From: Lachnospiraceae bacterium
GTDB taxonomy: Bacteria; Bacillota_A; Clostridia; Lachnospirales; Lachnospiraceae
DNA length: 64,000 nucleotides
Direction: 5' to 3'
Assembly (NCBI GenBank): GCA_017522685.1
Contig: JAFWYN010000009.1
Coordinates: forward strand, 12,328 to 76,327
Part shown: piece after piece, positions 16,226 to 25,106 of the stretch
How the letters are laid out: each line of letters begins with the position of its first letter
Numbering within the stretch: position 1 is the first letter of the stretch
Made by a program: the position numbers and the translations under genes
The notes under the pieces: model-generated
What the model saw: the letters and a program-made list of their open reading frames with translations, nothing else
Told to the model about the DNA's origin: nothing
Databases searched by the model: none

Positions 16226-17998
16226 ATGTATTATCCGGAGGAACTGGTAGAAGAAGTCAGAACAAAAAATGATATAGTGGATGTGGTTTCCGGATACGTA
16301 CGTTTGCAAAAGAAGGGAGCCAATCATTGGGGATGTTGCCCTTTTCACAATGAAAAAACCCCTTCATTCTCGGTAAATGGAGCCAAGCAGATGTATCATT
16401 GCTTTGGTTGCGGTGCCGGAGGTAATGTATTTACCTTTGTGATGAATTATGAGAATTATACATTTCCGGAAGCCATAAAGCATCTGGCAGACCGAGCCGG
16501 AGTGAATCTGCCGGAGCTGGAATATACGGAGGAAATGAAGGCCAGGGAAAATAAGAGAGCCCGTTTGATGGAGGTCAATAAGGAAGCCGCCAAGTTTTTT
16601 TATTATCAGCTGCGAACCCCCAACGGTGAAGTGGGGTATCAGTATCTGAGAAAGAGGGAGCTGAGTGAGGAAACCATCAAGAAATTCGGTCTTGGTTATT
16701 CCGGAAAGAGCGGTGCTACATTGGTGCAATATCTGAAGCAAAAGGGCTTTGAGGATGCTTTGATTAAGGAAGCCGGACTGGCGAATTTTTCGGAAAGAAG
16801 CGGTTTGCTTAGTCAGTTTTGGAACCGTGTTATGTATCCGATCTTTGATATTCATGGTAAGGTCATCGGCTTTGGCGGGCGTGTCATGGGAGAAGGAGAA
16901 CCAAAGTATCTGAACTCACCGGAGACGCCGGTATTTGATAAAAGGCGTAACCTATATGGATTGAATTTTGCAAGAACAGCCAAAAGCGGAAATATTATTC
17001 TGTGTGAAGGCTATATGGACGTAATTGCCATGCATCAGGCCGGGTTTACCCAGGCAGTGGCGTCCTTGGGAACTGCTTTTACACCGGAACAGGCCAATCT
17101 GCTTCGACGATACACAGATAATGTGCTGTTGGCGTATGACAGTGACGGCGCAGGTACTAAGGCAGCTTTGAGAGCCATCGGAATCCTTCGGGATGCGGGA
17201 CTGACCGGTAAGGTGATCAATATGTATCCTCACAAGGACCCGGATGAATTTATGAAATCAGAAGGCAAAGAAGCCTTTGAACAGCGTATCAGTCAGGCGG
17301 AGAACAGCTTCTCTTTTGAGATAAGAATATTGGCCAAGGATTTTGATTTGAAGGACCCTGAGGCCAAGACCAATTTCCATAGGGAGATTGCCAAGAAGCT
17401 TTGCGTTTTTTCGGAGGAACTGGAGCGAGAGAATTATCTGGAGGCTATCGCAGAGAAGTACAATATCGGCTTTGATAATCTGCGAAAGCTGGTAAACACT
17501 TATGCACAGCAGACCGGCTTGGCCAAGCCTATTGAGCGTCCCAAGAGCGGTGTGCAATCCAAGAATCCCCAGGAGGACAGCGGTAAGAAAGCACAGAGAC
17601 TGCTGATTACATGGATTACGGATGAACCGGCTGTTTACGGAAAAGTAAGCAAGTACATTACCGCAGAAGACTTTACGGATGAGCTGTATCAACGGGTGGC
17701 CAAAAGATTGTTTGAAGAACTGGAGCAGGGTACCTACAATCCGGCATCCATTATCAGTATGTTTACGGAGGAAGAGGAGCAAAGGATTGCAGCGTCCCTG
17801 TTTAATACAAATTTACCTGAGCTGACTACAGCACAGGAGAAAGAAAAGGCATTTCATGATATTGTATATGCCGTAAAAAAGAACAGTTATGAGTATTTCA
17901 CAACACAGCTGGGAGCAGACGTTTCGGCCTTAAATAAGGTAATACAAGGGAAGAAAGCCCTGGAAGAGTTAGCAAAAACGCATATTTCCCTGGATTAA
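16226..17998 (+). CDS. dnaG: DNA primase
   Basis: DnaG of 590 residues makes RNA primers at the replication fork. The N-terminal zinc site is C38-x2-H41 and C59-x2-C62 (CPFHNEKTPSF, YHCFGC). The TOPRIM core has EGYMDVIA and the acidic AYDSDGAGTKA near residue 310. A C-terminal helicase-binding region follows. ATG 16226 follows AAAGGAAGG; the frame is open further upstream but only into the dgt gene. Next come rpoD, as in the macromolecular-synthesis operon of many bacteria. Confidence 0.96.
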   Translation: MYYPEELVEEVRTKNDIVDVVSGYVRLQKKGANHWGCCPFHNEKTPSFSVNGAKQMYHCFGCGAGGNVFTFVMNYENYTFPEAIKHLADRAGVNLPELEYTEEMKARENKRARLMEVNKEAAKFFYYQLRTPNGEVGYQYLRKRELSEETIKKFGLGYSGKSGATLVQYLKQKGFEDALIKEAGLANFSERSGLLSQFWNRVMYPIFDIHGKVIGFGGRVMGEGEPKYLNSPETPVFDKRRNLYGLNFARTAKSGNIILCEGYMDVIAMHQAGFTQAVASLGTAFTPEQANLLRRYTDNVLLAYDSDGAGTKAALRAIGILRDAGLTGKVINMYPHKDPDEFMKSEGKEAFEQRISQAENSFSFEIRILAKDFDLKDPEAKTNFHREIAKKLCVFSEELERENYLEAIAEKYNIGFDNLRKLVNTYAQQTGLAKPIERPKSGVQSKNPQEDSGKKAQRLLITWITDEPAVYGKVSKYITAEDFTDELYQRVAKRLFEELEQGTYNPASIISMFTEEEEQRIAASLFNTNLPELTTAQEKEKAFHDIVYAVKKNSYEYFTTQLGADVSALNKVIQGKKALEELAKTHISLD

Positions 17999-18058
17999 CG
18001 TGAATACTGACAAAAGAAATAGATACTGGGTAATACAAAAGGAAGGATGGACCATAAA

Positions 18059-19171
18059 ATGGACGAAAACACACAAGTAAAATTTGAGGAGAAAATGAAA
18101 GAACTCCTTAATATGGCAAAGAAAAAGAAAAATGTATTGGAGTATCAGGAGATTACCGAATTCTTTGCGGATATGCCTTTGGAAGAGGAGCAGTTTGAAA
18201 AGATTCTGGAGAGCCTGGAACAAAGCAATGTAGATATACTTCGTATTACAGACTCCGATGAACTGGATGATGATAACATTATTCTTTCCGAAGAAGATGA
18301 GGTGGATGTGGAAAACATCGACCTTTCCGTTCCGGACGGTATCAGTATCGAAGATCCGGTACGTATGTACTTAAAGGAAATCGGTAAGGTACCTTTGTTG
18401 AGCGCAGAGGAAGAAATTGAACTGGCAAAAAGAATGGAAATCGGCGACCAGGATGCAAAGAAGCGTCTGGCGGAAGCAAACTTACGTCTGGTAGTTAGTA
18501 TTGCCAAAAGATATGTGGGCCGTGGCATGTTATTCCTGGATTTGATTCAGGAGGGTAACTTAGGTCTGATTAAGGCTGTTGAAAAGTTTGATTATCGTAA
18601 AGGATACAAGTTCTCCACATATGCTACATGGTGGATTCGTCAGGCCATTACCAGAGCCATTGCAGACCAGGCAAGAACCATCCGTATCCCTGTGCATATG
18701 GTGGAAACCATCAATAAGCTGATTCGTGTAAGCCGTCAGCTGCTTCAGGAGTTGGGAAGAGAGCCTTCCCCGGAAGAGATTGCAGAAGAAATGGGTATGC
18801 CTGTGGATCGTGTACGTGAAATCTTAAAGATCAGCCAGGAGCCTGTATCTTTAGAGACGCCTATCGGTGAAGAGGAAGATAGCCATTTGGGCGATTTTAT
18901 TCAGGATGATAATGTGCCCGTACCTGCGGATGCAGCAGCATATACTTTGCTGAAGGAACAGTTGGTAGAGGTACTCAGTACTTTGACAGACAGAGAGCAG
19001 AAGGTACTTCGTTTGCGTTTCGGTTTGGATGATGGTCGCGGCCGCACTCTGGAGGAAGTGGGCAAGGAATTTAATGTAACCCGTGAACGTATCCGTCAGA
19101 TTGAAGCAAAGGCATTAAGAAAGCTGCGTCATCCCAGCCGCAGTAAGAAGTTAAAGGACTTTTTGGACTAA
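18059..19171 (+). CDS. rpoD: Primary RNA polymerase sigma factor
   Basis: This is the main vegetative sigma factor (370 residues, SigA-like). Region 1.2 is [20 protein letters not shown], region 2 holds [16 protein letters not shown] and [10 protein letters not shown] (-10 recognition and melting), and region 4.2 [20 protein letters not shown] contacts the -35 box. The short acidic region 1.1 is typical of Gram-positives. ATG 18047 also lies in frame, but GGAAGG directly abuts it, so 18059 is preferred. It is downstream of dnaG. Confidence 0.96.
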   Translation: MDENTQVKFEEKMKELLNMAKKKKNVLEYQEITEFFADMPLEEEQFEKILESLEQSNVDILRITDSDELDDDNIILSEEDEVDVENIDLSVPDGISIEDPVRMYLKEIGKVPLLSAEEEIELAKRMEIGDQDAKKRLAEANLRLVVSIAKRYVGRGMLFLDLIQEGNLGLIKAVEKFDYRKGYKFSTYATWWIRQAITRAIADQARTIRIPVHMVETINKLIRVSRQLLQELGREPSPEEIAEEMGMPVDRVREILKISQEPVSLETPIGEEEDSHLGDFIQDDNVPVPADAAAYTLLKEQLVEVLSTLTDREQKVLRLRFGLDDGRGRTLEEVGKEFNVTRERIRQIEAKALRKLRHPSRSKKLKDFLD

Positions 19172-19896
19172 TGAAGGAAGTGAAATTGTCTGCACGATTG
19201 CAGGCACTTGCAAATATGGTGTCTTCCGGAAATATTGTGTGTGATATCGGTTGCGACCACGGATGGGTATCCATATACCTGATACAACAGGGGATAGCCT
19301 CTAAGGTGTTGGCCATGGATGTAAGAACCGGTCCTCTGGAAAGGGCCAGGGAGCATATCGCCCAATATGATTTGGAGGCCTACATAGAGACCAGGCTTTC
19401 TGACGGTCTGCAGAAGATGCAGGTAGGAGAAGCGACGGCAATGGTTTGTGCCGGTATGGGCGGACCTCTGATGATGAAGATTCTTACAGAGGGCCGTGAG
19501 AAGGCAAAAGCCATGAAGGAACTGATTTTGCAACCCCAGTCGGAGCTGGCCATGTTCCGTAGATTCTTACGGGAAGAAGGATATCGAATAGTGGCAGAAG
19601 ATATGGTACTGGAGGATGGGAAGTTTTATCCCATGATGAAGGTGGTGCCCACAGAGGAAAGTCTTTCCGAAGAGGAAACGAATCGGGAGATTTATGATAC
19701 CTATGGTGAGCTTCTTTTGAAACAGAAGCATCCGATATTGGAGGAATTCTTGGTAAAGGGCAAGGAACATGTGCAGGGATTGATAAAGCATTTGCAGGAG
19801 CAGAAAGCAGGTTCCGAAAGAATGGGTGAGTTACAGAAGGAAGAAATGCTGATTGATGCAGCATGGAAGGTGATGAAGGGAGGTATGTCTGAATGA
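19171..19896 (+). CDS. trmK: tRNA (adenine-22-N1)-methyltransferase
   Basis: TrmK methylates A22 of tRNA. The 241-residue protein has the SAM motif CDIGCDHGWVSIYL, the acidic AMDVRTGPLERA, and AGMGGPLMMKIL where class I enzymes carry the catalytic loop; a coiled-coil C-terminal domain follows. Its ATG overlaps the rpoD stop by one base (TAATG) and its stop overlaps the next gene (ATGA), so translation is coupled. TrmK next to rpoD is a common Bacillota arrangement. Confidence 0.92.
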   Translation: MKEVKLSARLQALANMVSSGNIVCDIGCDHGWVSIYLIQQGIASKVLAMDVRTGPLERAREHIAQYDLEAYIETRLSDGLQKMQVGEATAMVCAGMGGPLMMKILTEGREKAKAMKELILQPQSELAMFRRFLREEGYRIVAEDMVLEDGKFYPMMKVVPTEESLSEEETNREIYDTYGELLLKQKHPILEEFLVKGKEHVQGLIKHLQEQKAGSERMGELQKEEMLIDAAWKVMKGGMSE

Positions 19897-21548
19897 TTAC
19901 GGTTACAATTGAGGGTAAAAAGAAACAGTTTCCTGCAGGTATCAGCTATGAGAGTATAGCAGAAGCCTATCAGGAGAAGTATGACGGATTGATTGGCCTG
20001 GTAGCAGTGGACGGCAAGATTAAGGAGCTGTTCAAGCAGCTGAAGAAGGATTGTGAAATCAGCTTCTTTACCTTAAAGGATGATGTGGGTCACAAGACCT
20101 ATGTGAGAACTGCTACAATGTTGTTTTTGAAAGCAGTTGCGGATGTATTTGGAGATGCTGTGGCACAGGTGGCCAGAGTGGAATTTGCCGTAAAGAACGG
20201 TACCTATATTTCGGCAGGGGAGAGCTTGCCGGCATCCAAGGAAAATGCAGAAAAAATCTTAAATAGAATGCAGGAATTACAAAAGCAGGCTGTTCCTTTC
20301 ATGAAGGATTCCTATTATATGGATGATGCCATGGCAATATTCAAGGAAAAGGGCATGAAGGACAAGGAAAGACTGTTCCGTTACAGACGCAGTTCAATGG
20401 TCAACCTGTATGAGATTGACGGTTATATGGACTATTACTACGGATACATGTTGCCCAATGCAGGATATGTAAAGTGGTTTGATGTGATTGCTTATGACGA
20501 AGGCTTTATGCTTTTGCTTCCGGATAAGAAGGAGCCTACCGTGGTTAGGGAATTTATGGAGCAGAAGAAGTTGTTCCAGACCTTGAAGGAATCAGAAAAG
20601 TGGGCGAAAGAAATCGGCTTGGAAACCGTTGGTGAATTAAACGACAGAATTTGTAACGGTTCCTTAAGCGATCTTATATTGGTACAGGAAGCACAGCAGG
20701 AGCGCCGGATCGGTGAGATTGCCAAGGATATCGTAAACCGCGGCAATGTGAAGTTTGTTATGATAGCAGGACCTTCCTCTTCCGGAAAGACCAGCTTTTC
20801 GCACAGACTGTCCATCCAGCTTCGTACCATGGGAAAGGTACCCCATCCCATTGCCTTGGATGATTATTTTGTAGACAGAGAGTTAACTCCTCTGGACGAG
20901 GATGGTAATTATAATTTTGAATGTCTGGGTGCCATCGATGTAGAGCTGTTTAATCAGGATATGGGTAAGCTTCTGGCCGGAGAGCGAGTAGAGCTTCCTA
21001 CCTTCAATTTCAAGATTGGTAAGAGAGAATACCATGGCAATTATAAGCAGCTGGGACCGGATGATATCCTGGTAATCGAGGGTATCCATGGCTTGAATCA
21101 GAAGATGTCTTACAGCTTGCCGAATGAAAGCAAATACAAGGTATACATTAGTGCATTGACCAGCATGAATGTAGACGGACATAACCGTATCCCTACCACT
21201 GACGGACGTTTGCTTCGCCGTATGGTGCGTGACGCACGTACCCGCGGTGCCGATGCAAAGCGTACCATCGGAATGTGGCCTTCCGTACGAAGAGGTGAAG
21301 AAGAGAATATCTTTCCCTTCCAGGAGGAAGCAGATGCTATGTTTAACTCCGCACTGATTTATGAACTGGCTGCACTGAAGCCATTCGCTGAGCCCTTACT
21401 GTTTAGCATCACCAAGGACCAGCCTGAGTATTATGAAGCTAAGCGCTTGCTGAAGTTCCTGGATTACTTCCTGAGTATCAGCAGTGAAAGCCTGCCCAAT
21501 AATTCTATTTGTAGGGAATTCGTTGGCGGAAGTTGTTTTAAAGTATAG
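19893..21548 (+). CDS. TGS-domain nucleoside (uridine) kinase-like protein
   Basis: The 551-residue protein starts with a TGS-like domain and a threonyl-tRNA-synthetase-like second domain (residues 1-230), without synthetase catalytic motifs. The kinase half has Walker A AGPSSSGKTSFSHRL at about residue 290, the substrate segment ALDDYFVDRE and LPTFNFKIGKREYHG, as in uridine kinase and phosphoribulokinase. It probably phosphorylates a nucleoside. It overlaps trmK by 4 bp and ends the operon before a strong bidirectional terminator. Confidence 0.85.
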   Translation: MITVTIEGKKKQFPAGISYESIAEAYQEKYDGLIGLVAVDGKIKELFKQLKKDCEISFFTLKDDVGHKTYVRTATMLFLKAVADVFGDAVAQVARVEFAVKNGTYISAGESLPASKENAEKILNRMQELQKQAVPFMKDSYYMDDAMAIFKEKGMKDKERLFRYRRSSMVNLYEIDGYMDYYYGYMLPNAGYVKWFDVIAYDEGFMLLLPDKKEPTVVREFMEQKKLFQTLKESEKWAKEIGLETVGELNDRICNGSLSDLILVQEAQQERRIGEIAKDIVNRGNVKFVMIAGPSSSGKTSFSHRLSIQLRTMGKVPHPIALDDYFVDRELTPLDEDGNYNFECLGAIDVELFNQDMGKLLAGERVELPTFNFKIGKREYHGNYKQLGPDDILVIEGIHGLNQKMSYSLPNESKYKVYISALTSMNVDGHNRIPTTDGRLLRRMVRDARTRGADAKRTIGMWPSVRRGEEENIFPFQEEADAMFNSALIYELAALKPFAEPLLFSITKDQPEYYEAKRLLKFLDYFLSISSESLPNNSICREFVGGSCFKV

Positions 21549-21552
21549 TGAA

Positions 21553-21583
21553 AAATAAATGGGGGCCATCCCCCATTTATTTG
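21553..21583. terminator. Bidirectional terminator
   Basis: AAATAAATGGGGG and CCCCCATTTATTT pair with a four-base loop and lie between two convergent genes. Confidence 0.85.
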
Positions 21584-21587
21584 TTAT

Positions 21588-22412
21588 TTACTTTCCTAAC
21601 TGCCAAAATGCAATGGCGCTGGCAGCGGCTACATTCAGGGAATCCACTCCGTGGGACATGGGGATGCAGACCGTATAGTCGGAGTCTGCAATGGTGGAGG
21701 CGGCCAGGCCATCACCTTCCGTGCCCAGGATAATGGCAAGCTTTTCTTCGGCCATAAGAGTAGGGTCATCGATGGAGACGGAATCCTCGGTTAAGGCCAT
21801 GGAAACGGTTTTGAATCCCAGTTCCTTTAGTTGTGCAATGGAGGTTGACGGGCAGTCTGCGTACTCATCCCCAAGATAGGTCCAGGGAATCTGAAAAACC
21901 GTACCCATGCTGACACGGATGGCGCGTCGATATAAAGGATTGCTGCAGGCCGGTGTCAGAAGTACCGCATCCATGTTCAAGGCCGCAGCGGAGCGGAAAA
22001 TAGCACCGATGTTGGTGGGATTCATCACATTCTCCAGGATAGCGATACGACGGGCATGCTTACATACTTCCGTAACGGTAGGAAGCTTGGGGCGGTACAT
22101 GGCGCAAAGTACGCCGCGAGTCAGCTGAAAGCCTGTAAGCTGAGTCAAAACAGAAGGTTCAGCGGTGTAAATCGGGATATTGTTGCAGCGATTTATTAAG
22201 TGAGTGGCTTCGCCCGTAATATGTTTTTTCTCCATCAGCATAGAGATGGGGATGCATCCGGCGTCCAGAGCACGTTCTACCACCTTAGGGCTTTCTGCGA
22301 TGAAGATGCCCCTTTCCGGTTCATACAGATGCAGTAATTGATTCTCACTGAGTCTGGCATACACATCCAGCTCGGGAGCTAGAAAATCGGTGATTTCAAT
22401 AATATTGGACAT
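21588..22412 (-). CDS. TrmH/SpoU family RNA 2'-O-methyltransferase
   Basis: The 274-residue enzyme has an N-terminal substrate-binding domain and a SPOUT knot: ENVMNPTNIGAIFRSAAAL (motif 1), ILGTEGDGL (motif 2) and IPMSHGVDSLNVAAASAIA (motif 3). These bind SAM and methylate the 2'-OH of rRNA or tRNA. The target nucleotide cannot be decided from sequence. It reads toward the nucleoside-kinase gene and ends at their shared terminator. Confidence 0.9.
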   Translation of the reverse strand: MSNIIEITDFLAPELDVYARLSENQLLHLYEPERGIFIAESPKVVERALDAGCIPISMLMEKKHITGEATHLINRCNNIPIYTAEPSVLTQLTGFQLTRGVLCAMYRPKLPTVTEVCKHARRIAILENVMNPTNIGAIFRSAAALNMDAVLLTPACSNPLYRRAIRVSMGTVFQIPWTYLGDEYADCPSTSIAQLKELGFKTVSMALTEDSVSIDDPTLMAEEKLAIILGTEGDGLAASTIADSDYTVCIPMSHGVDSLNVAAASAIAFWQLGK

Positions 22413-22504
22413 AGGTGTTAGTTTACCTTTCTTTTACAAGGATAATTTTTGCTTATGAAAAATAGTATAGCATGATTGCGGGCAGAAAGAAAGAGGCCGG
22501 ACTC

Positions 22505-22533
22505 TTGATAAAACGCCTCTTTTGTGCTAAAAT
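22505..22533 (+). promoter_or_regulatory. Promoter of rnpB
   Basis: TTGATA and TAAAAT with 17 bp spacing predict transcription starting at about 22540, where the P1 helix begins. Confidence 0.7.
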
Positions 22534-22540
22534 AACAAAT

Positions 22541-22942
22541 TGTGTAAGTAGAATAAATGATCGCGGCTGTAGCAATACAGGTGAGGAAAGTCCGGGCTTC
22601 ATAGGGCAGGATGCCGGATAACGTCCGGTGGAGGTGACTCCAAGGCCAGTGCAACAGAAATATACCGCCTTGAAATGACGCAGAAAGTCGCATATGGAGT
22701 TTGCTTGCAAACTCTGAGCGACTGCTTGCAGTCGCAAGGTAAGGGTGGAAAGGCAGCTTAAGAGACTACCGTCCTGTTGGTAACAACAGGAGCCATGTAA
22801 ACCCCATCCGAAGCAAGACCAAGTAGAAAGCCATAGATTGGCCCGATCTGCTTTCAGGTAGGTCGCTTGAAGTGTTTGGTAACAGGCACTCTAGATAGAT
22901 GATCATTCACGACATAACCCGGCTTATCGTTTTACTTACACA
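22541..22942 (+). ncRNA. rnpB: RNase P RNA component
   Basis: The catalytic RNA of RNase P, which trims the 5' ends of tRNAs. P1 is formed by TGTGTAAGTA at the start and TACTTACACA at the end. The conserved core is present: GAGGAAAGTCCGGGCT near the 5' side, ACAGAAATATACCGCC, AAGGGTGGAAAGGC in the middle and ACATAACCCGGCTTAT near the 3' end. About 400 nt is normal size. A variable arm carries two adjacent perfect hairpins (GAGTTTGC/GCAAACTC and GCGACTGC/GCAGTCGC). Confidence 0.95.
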
Positions 22943-22955
22943 TAATGAAAAGGAG

Positions 22956-22985
22956 AGGACGAGTTATACTCGTCCTTTATTATAG
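22956..22985 (+). terminator. Terminator after rnpB
   Basis: AGGACGAG and CTCGTCCT pair over TTATA, followed by TTATTATA. Confidence 0.8.
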
Positions 22986-23009
22986 GATAGGAAATTGTGT
23001 GAGTAGAGG

Positions 23010-23726
23010 ATGAATTGGAAAAAATGGTTGGTAGGGATTCTGTTTCTTGGTAGCTTATTGCTTACAGCCTGCGGAAAGAAAGAGGATGAACCGGTGGAAG
23101 TGACCGATAAAGAGCCGGAAACGGTGACTATCGGTGAAATATCGGATGATGAGAAAACACAAACAGACTTGCAGCAGTGTATTCTTCAAGTACAAACCGA
23201 CACTCAGCTGGGAAGCGGTGTGTTGTGGGAAAAGCGTGAAGATGAATGGATTGTGGTTACTGCCGCACATGTGGTAAAGGGACTTACGGAAGTGGATTTG
23301 TATTTGGTGGAGGAAGACAAGATTTTACAGGCCAAGGTGACGGAAGTAAACGGTCTGGATTTGGCTTTTCTGACAGTTAACACTACTTCTGTAGAGGAAG
23401 CAGTGGTTGAAAAATATAGCCCCATAAGTATTCTGGCTGATTCTGTGCAAGAAAAGGAAGCAGTACTGGCTACAGGCTACAATCCCTATGGGGAATTGTG
23501 CCAATATGAGGGGACGGTCATCGATGACTGGATTTATGTAGAGGATTTTGACAACTATATGCTGCTGTGTGACTGCCCGGCACAGGCAGGCATGTCCGGC
23601 GGTGCAGTGGTAACGGCGGAGGGATGTTTAGCAGGCCTGATTTGTGGAGAGAATAAAGAAGGAACCTTGGCTGTATTGCCGGTAGGAGTCATAAAGAGCG
23701 AATATCAGATATTTCAGGGGAAATAA
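23010..23726 (+). CDS. Trypsin-like serine protease, lipoprotein
   Basis: This 238-residue precursor has a lipoprotein signal with lipobox LLTAC, so the enzyme is expected on the outer face of the membrane. The protease triad of the chymotrypsin fold is visible: His in VVTAAHVVKG, Asp in NGLDLAFL, Ser in QAGMSGGAVV. It resembles DegP/HtrA catalytic domains but lacks a PDZ domain. A short acidic linker follows the Cys. The role is likely surface protein quality control or processing; the substrate is unknown. The start has only a weak ribosome site. Confidence 0.87.
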   Translation: MNWKKWLVGILFLGSLLLTACGKKEDEPVEVTDKEPETVTIGEISDDEKTQTDLQQCILQVQTDTQLGSGVLWEKREDEWIVVTAAHVVKGLTEVDLYLVEEDKILQAKVTEVNGLDLAFLTVNTTSVEEAVVEKYSPISILADSVQEKEAVLATGYNPYGELCQYEGTVIDDWIYVEDFDNYMLLCDCPAQAGMSGGAVVTAEGCLAGLICGENKEGTLAVLPVGVIKSEYQIFQGK

Positions 23727-23771
23727 AAAATTCAAGGCTTGTACCATTGACAAGTATGTGAAATTGATAGA

Positions 23772-23793
23772 AAATATTGATTAGCGAATATTT
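23772..23793 (+). promoter_or_regulatory. Inverted repeat, candidate operator of the zinc operon
   Basis: AAATATT and AATATTT form a perfect 7-bp inverted repeat with an 8-bp spacer, 40 bp before the coding start. A TTGACA (23747-23752) lies upstream, so the repeat would overlap the -10 to +1 region. A Zur/Fur-type repressor is a reasonable guess from the operon content, but the sequence is AT-rich and chance is possible. Confidence 0.4.
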
Positions 23794-23832
23794 GAATATA
23801 GAAAGAAAATAGAAGAAAATGGAGGTTAAATC

Positions 23833-25077
23833 ATGACAAAAATAGATATTTTTTCAGGCTTTTTGGGAGCCGGTAAGACAACTCTGATTAAAAAGTTGTT
23901 AAAGGAAGCTTTGCAAGATACCAAGGTGGTGCTGATTGAGAATGAATTTGGTGAAATCGGAATTGACGGAGGCTTTTTGAAGGAAGCCGGCATCGAAATC
24001 AAGGAAATGAATTCCGGCTGTATCTGTTGTTCATTGGTAGGTGATTTTGGTGAGTCTTTGAAGGAAGTATTAACCACCTATACACCCGAGAGAGTATTAA
24101 TTGAGCCCTCCGGTGTAGGTAAGCTTTCGGATGTAGTAAAGGCCGTAGAGGATGTAGCAACCGATTTGGAAGTGCAGATTAACAGTGCAGTGGCTGTTGT
24201 GGATGCCACCAAGTGTAAGATGTATATTAAGAACTTCGGTGAGTTCTTTGTGAATCAGATAGAGCATGCAGGAACCATTATTTTAAGCAGAACCGGCAAG
24301 ATTTCCGAAGAGAAGTTGAATACATGCGTAGAAATGATTCGTGAGTATAACAAGGAAGCAACCATCATAACTACTCCTTGGGAACAGTTAGAGGGTAAGG
24401 ATATCCTGGAAACCATCGAAGGTGAGGACAAGCTGGAGGAGATGATGCAGGAGCTTTTAGAGCATGCCAAGGAGCATCACCATGAGCATGATGAACATTG
24501 CACCTGCGGTTGCCATGGACATCATCACCATCATGACCATGAGGAACATGAGCACCATCATCATGACCATGAGGAACATGAACATCATCACCATGAGCAT
24601 GATGAACATTGCACCTGCGGTTGTCACGATCATGAGCACGAGCATCACGAACATCATCACGACCATGAAGAACATGCGCATCATCATCACCATGAACATG
24701 ATGAGCATTGCACCTGTGGCTGTCATGACCATGAGCATCATGAACACCACCACGACCATGAGGGCCACGAGCATCATCATGACCATCACGGACATCATCA
24801 TGCAGATGAGGTGTTCACCAGTTGGGGCGTAGAGACCGCAAAGACATACAGCCAGGCAAAGGTGGAAGAGATTCTGACTGCTTTGGACAGCGGCGAATAT
24901 GGTATGATTCTTCGTTCCAAGGGTATGGTAGCCGGCGAAGACGGCAACTGGGTATACTTTGACTATGTGCCGGAAGAGCACGACATCCGTACAGGCAAGC
25001 CGGAAGTAACAGGCAAGCTTTGTGTAATCGGTGCACAGTTAAAAGAAGATAAGATTGCAGAATTGTTTGGAGTATAA
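23833..25077 (+). CDS. COG0523 (CobW-type) GTPase with His/Cys-rich metal-binding insert
   Basis: The 414-residue protein is a GTP-dependent metallochaperone of the COG0523 family. Walker A is GFLGAGKTTLIKKLL, and the metal-transfer motif GCICCSL (CxCC) is at about residue 60. The GTPase switch IEPSGVGK follows. Residues about 214-324 are a low-complexity His-rich region containing three copies of HDEHCTCGCH, likely a zinc store or donor. A C-terminal domain of about 90 residues ends the chain. Its partners are the next GTPase and the ZIP transporter, which argues for zinc delivery. COG0523 members also serve cobalt or nickel, so the metal is inferred. Confidence 0.9.
   Translation: MTKIDIFSGFLGAGKTTLIKKLLKEALQDTKVVLIENEFGEIGIDGGFLKEAGIEIKEMNSGCICCSLVGDFGESLKEVLTTYTPERVLIEPSGVGKLSDVVKAVEDVATDLEVQINSAVAVVDATKCKMYIKNFGEFFVNQIEHAGTIILSRTGKISEEKLNTCVEMIREYNKEATIITTPWEQLEGKDILETIEGEDKLEEMMQELLEHAKEHHHEHDEHCTCGCHGHHHHHDHEEHEHHHHDHEEHEHHHHEHDEHCTCGCHDHEHEHHEHHHDHEEHAHHHHHEHDEHCTCGCHDHEHHEHHHDHEGHEHHHDHHGHHHADEVFTSWGVETAKTYSQAKVEEILTALDSGEYGMILRSKGMVAGEDGNWVYFDYVPEEHDIRTGKPEVTGKLCVIGAQLKEDKIAELFGV
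24475..24805 (+). repeat. His-rich coding repeats
   Basis: The segment is a run of CAT/CAC and GAC/GAG codons containing three near-identical units that encode HEHDEHCTCGCH, at about 24484, 24595 and 24694. It lies inside the COG0523 gene, and its length is likely to vary between strains by slippage. Confidence 0.85.
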
Positions 25078-25106
25078 TTCCCTGAACAAATCATGGAGGA
25101 TATATT

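Noticed and set aside
24457..24981. Long open frames on both strands within the His-rich part of the GTPase gene
   Set aside because: They arise from the repeated CAT/CAC/GAC codons; no ribosome sites and low-complexity products.
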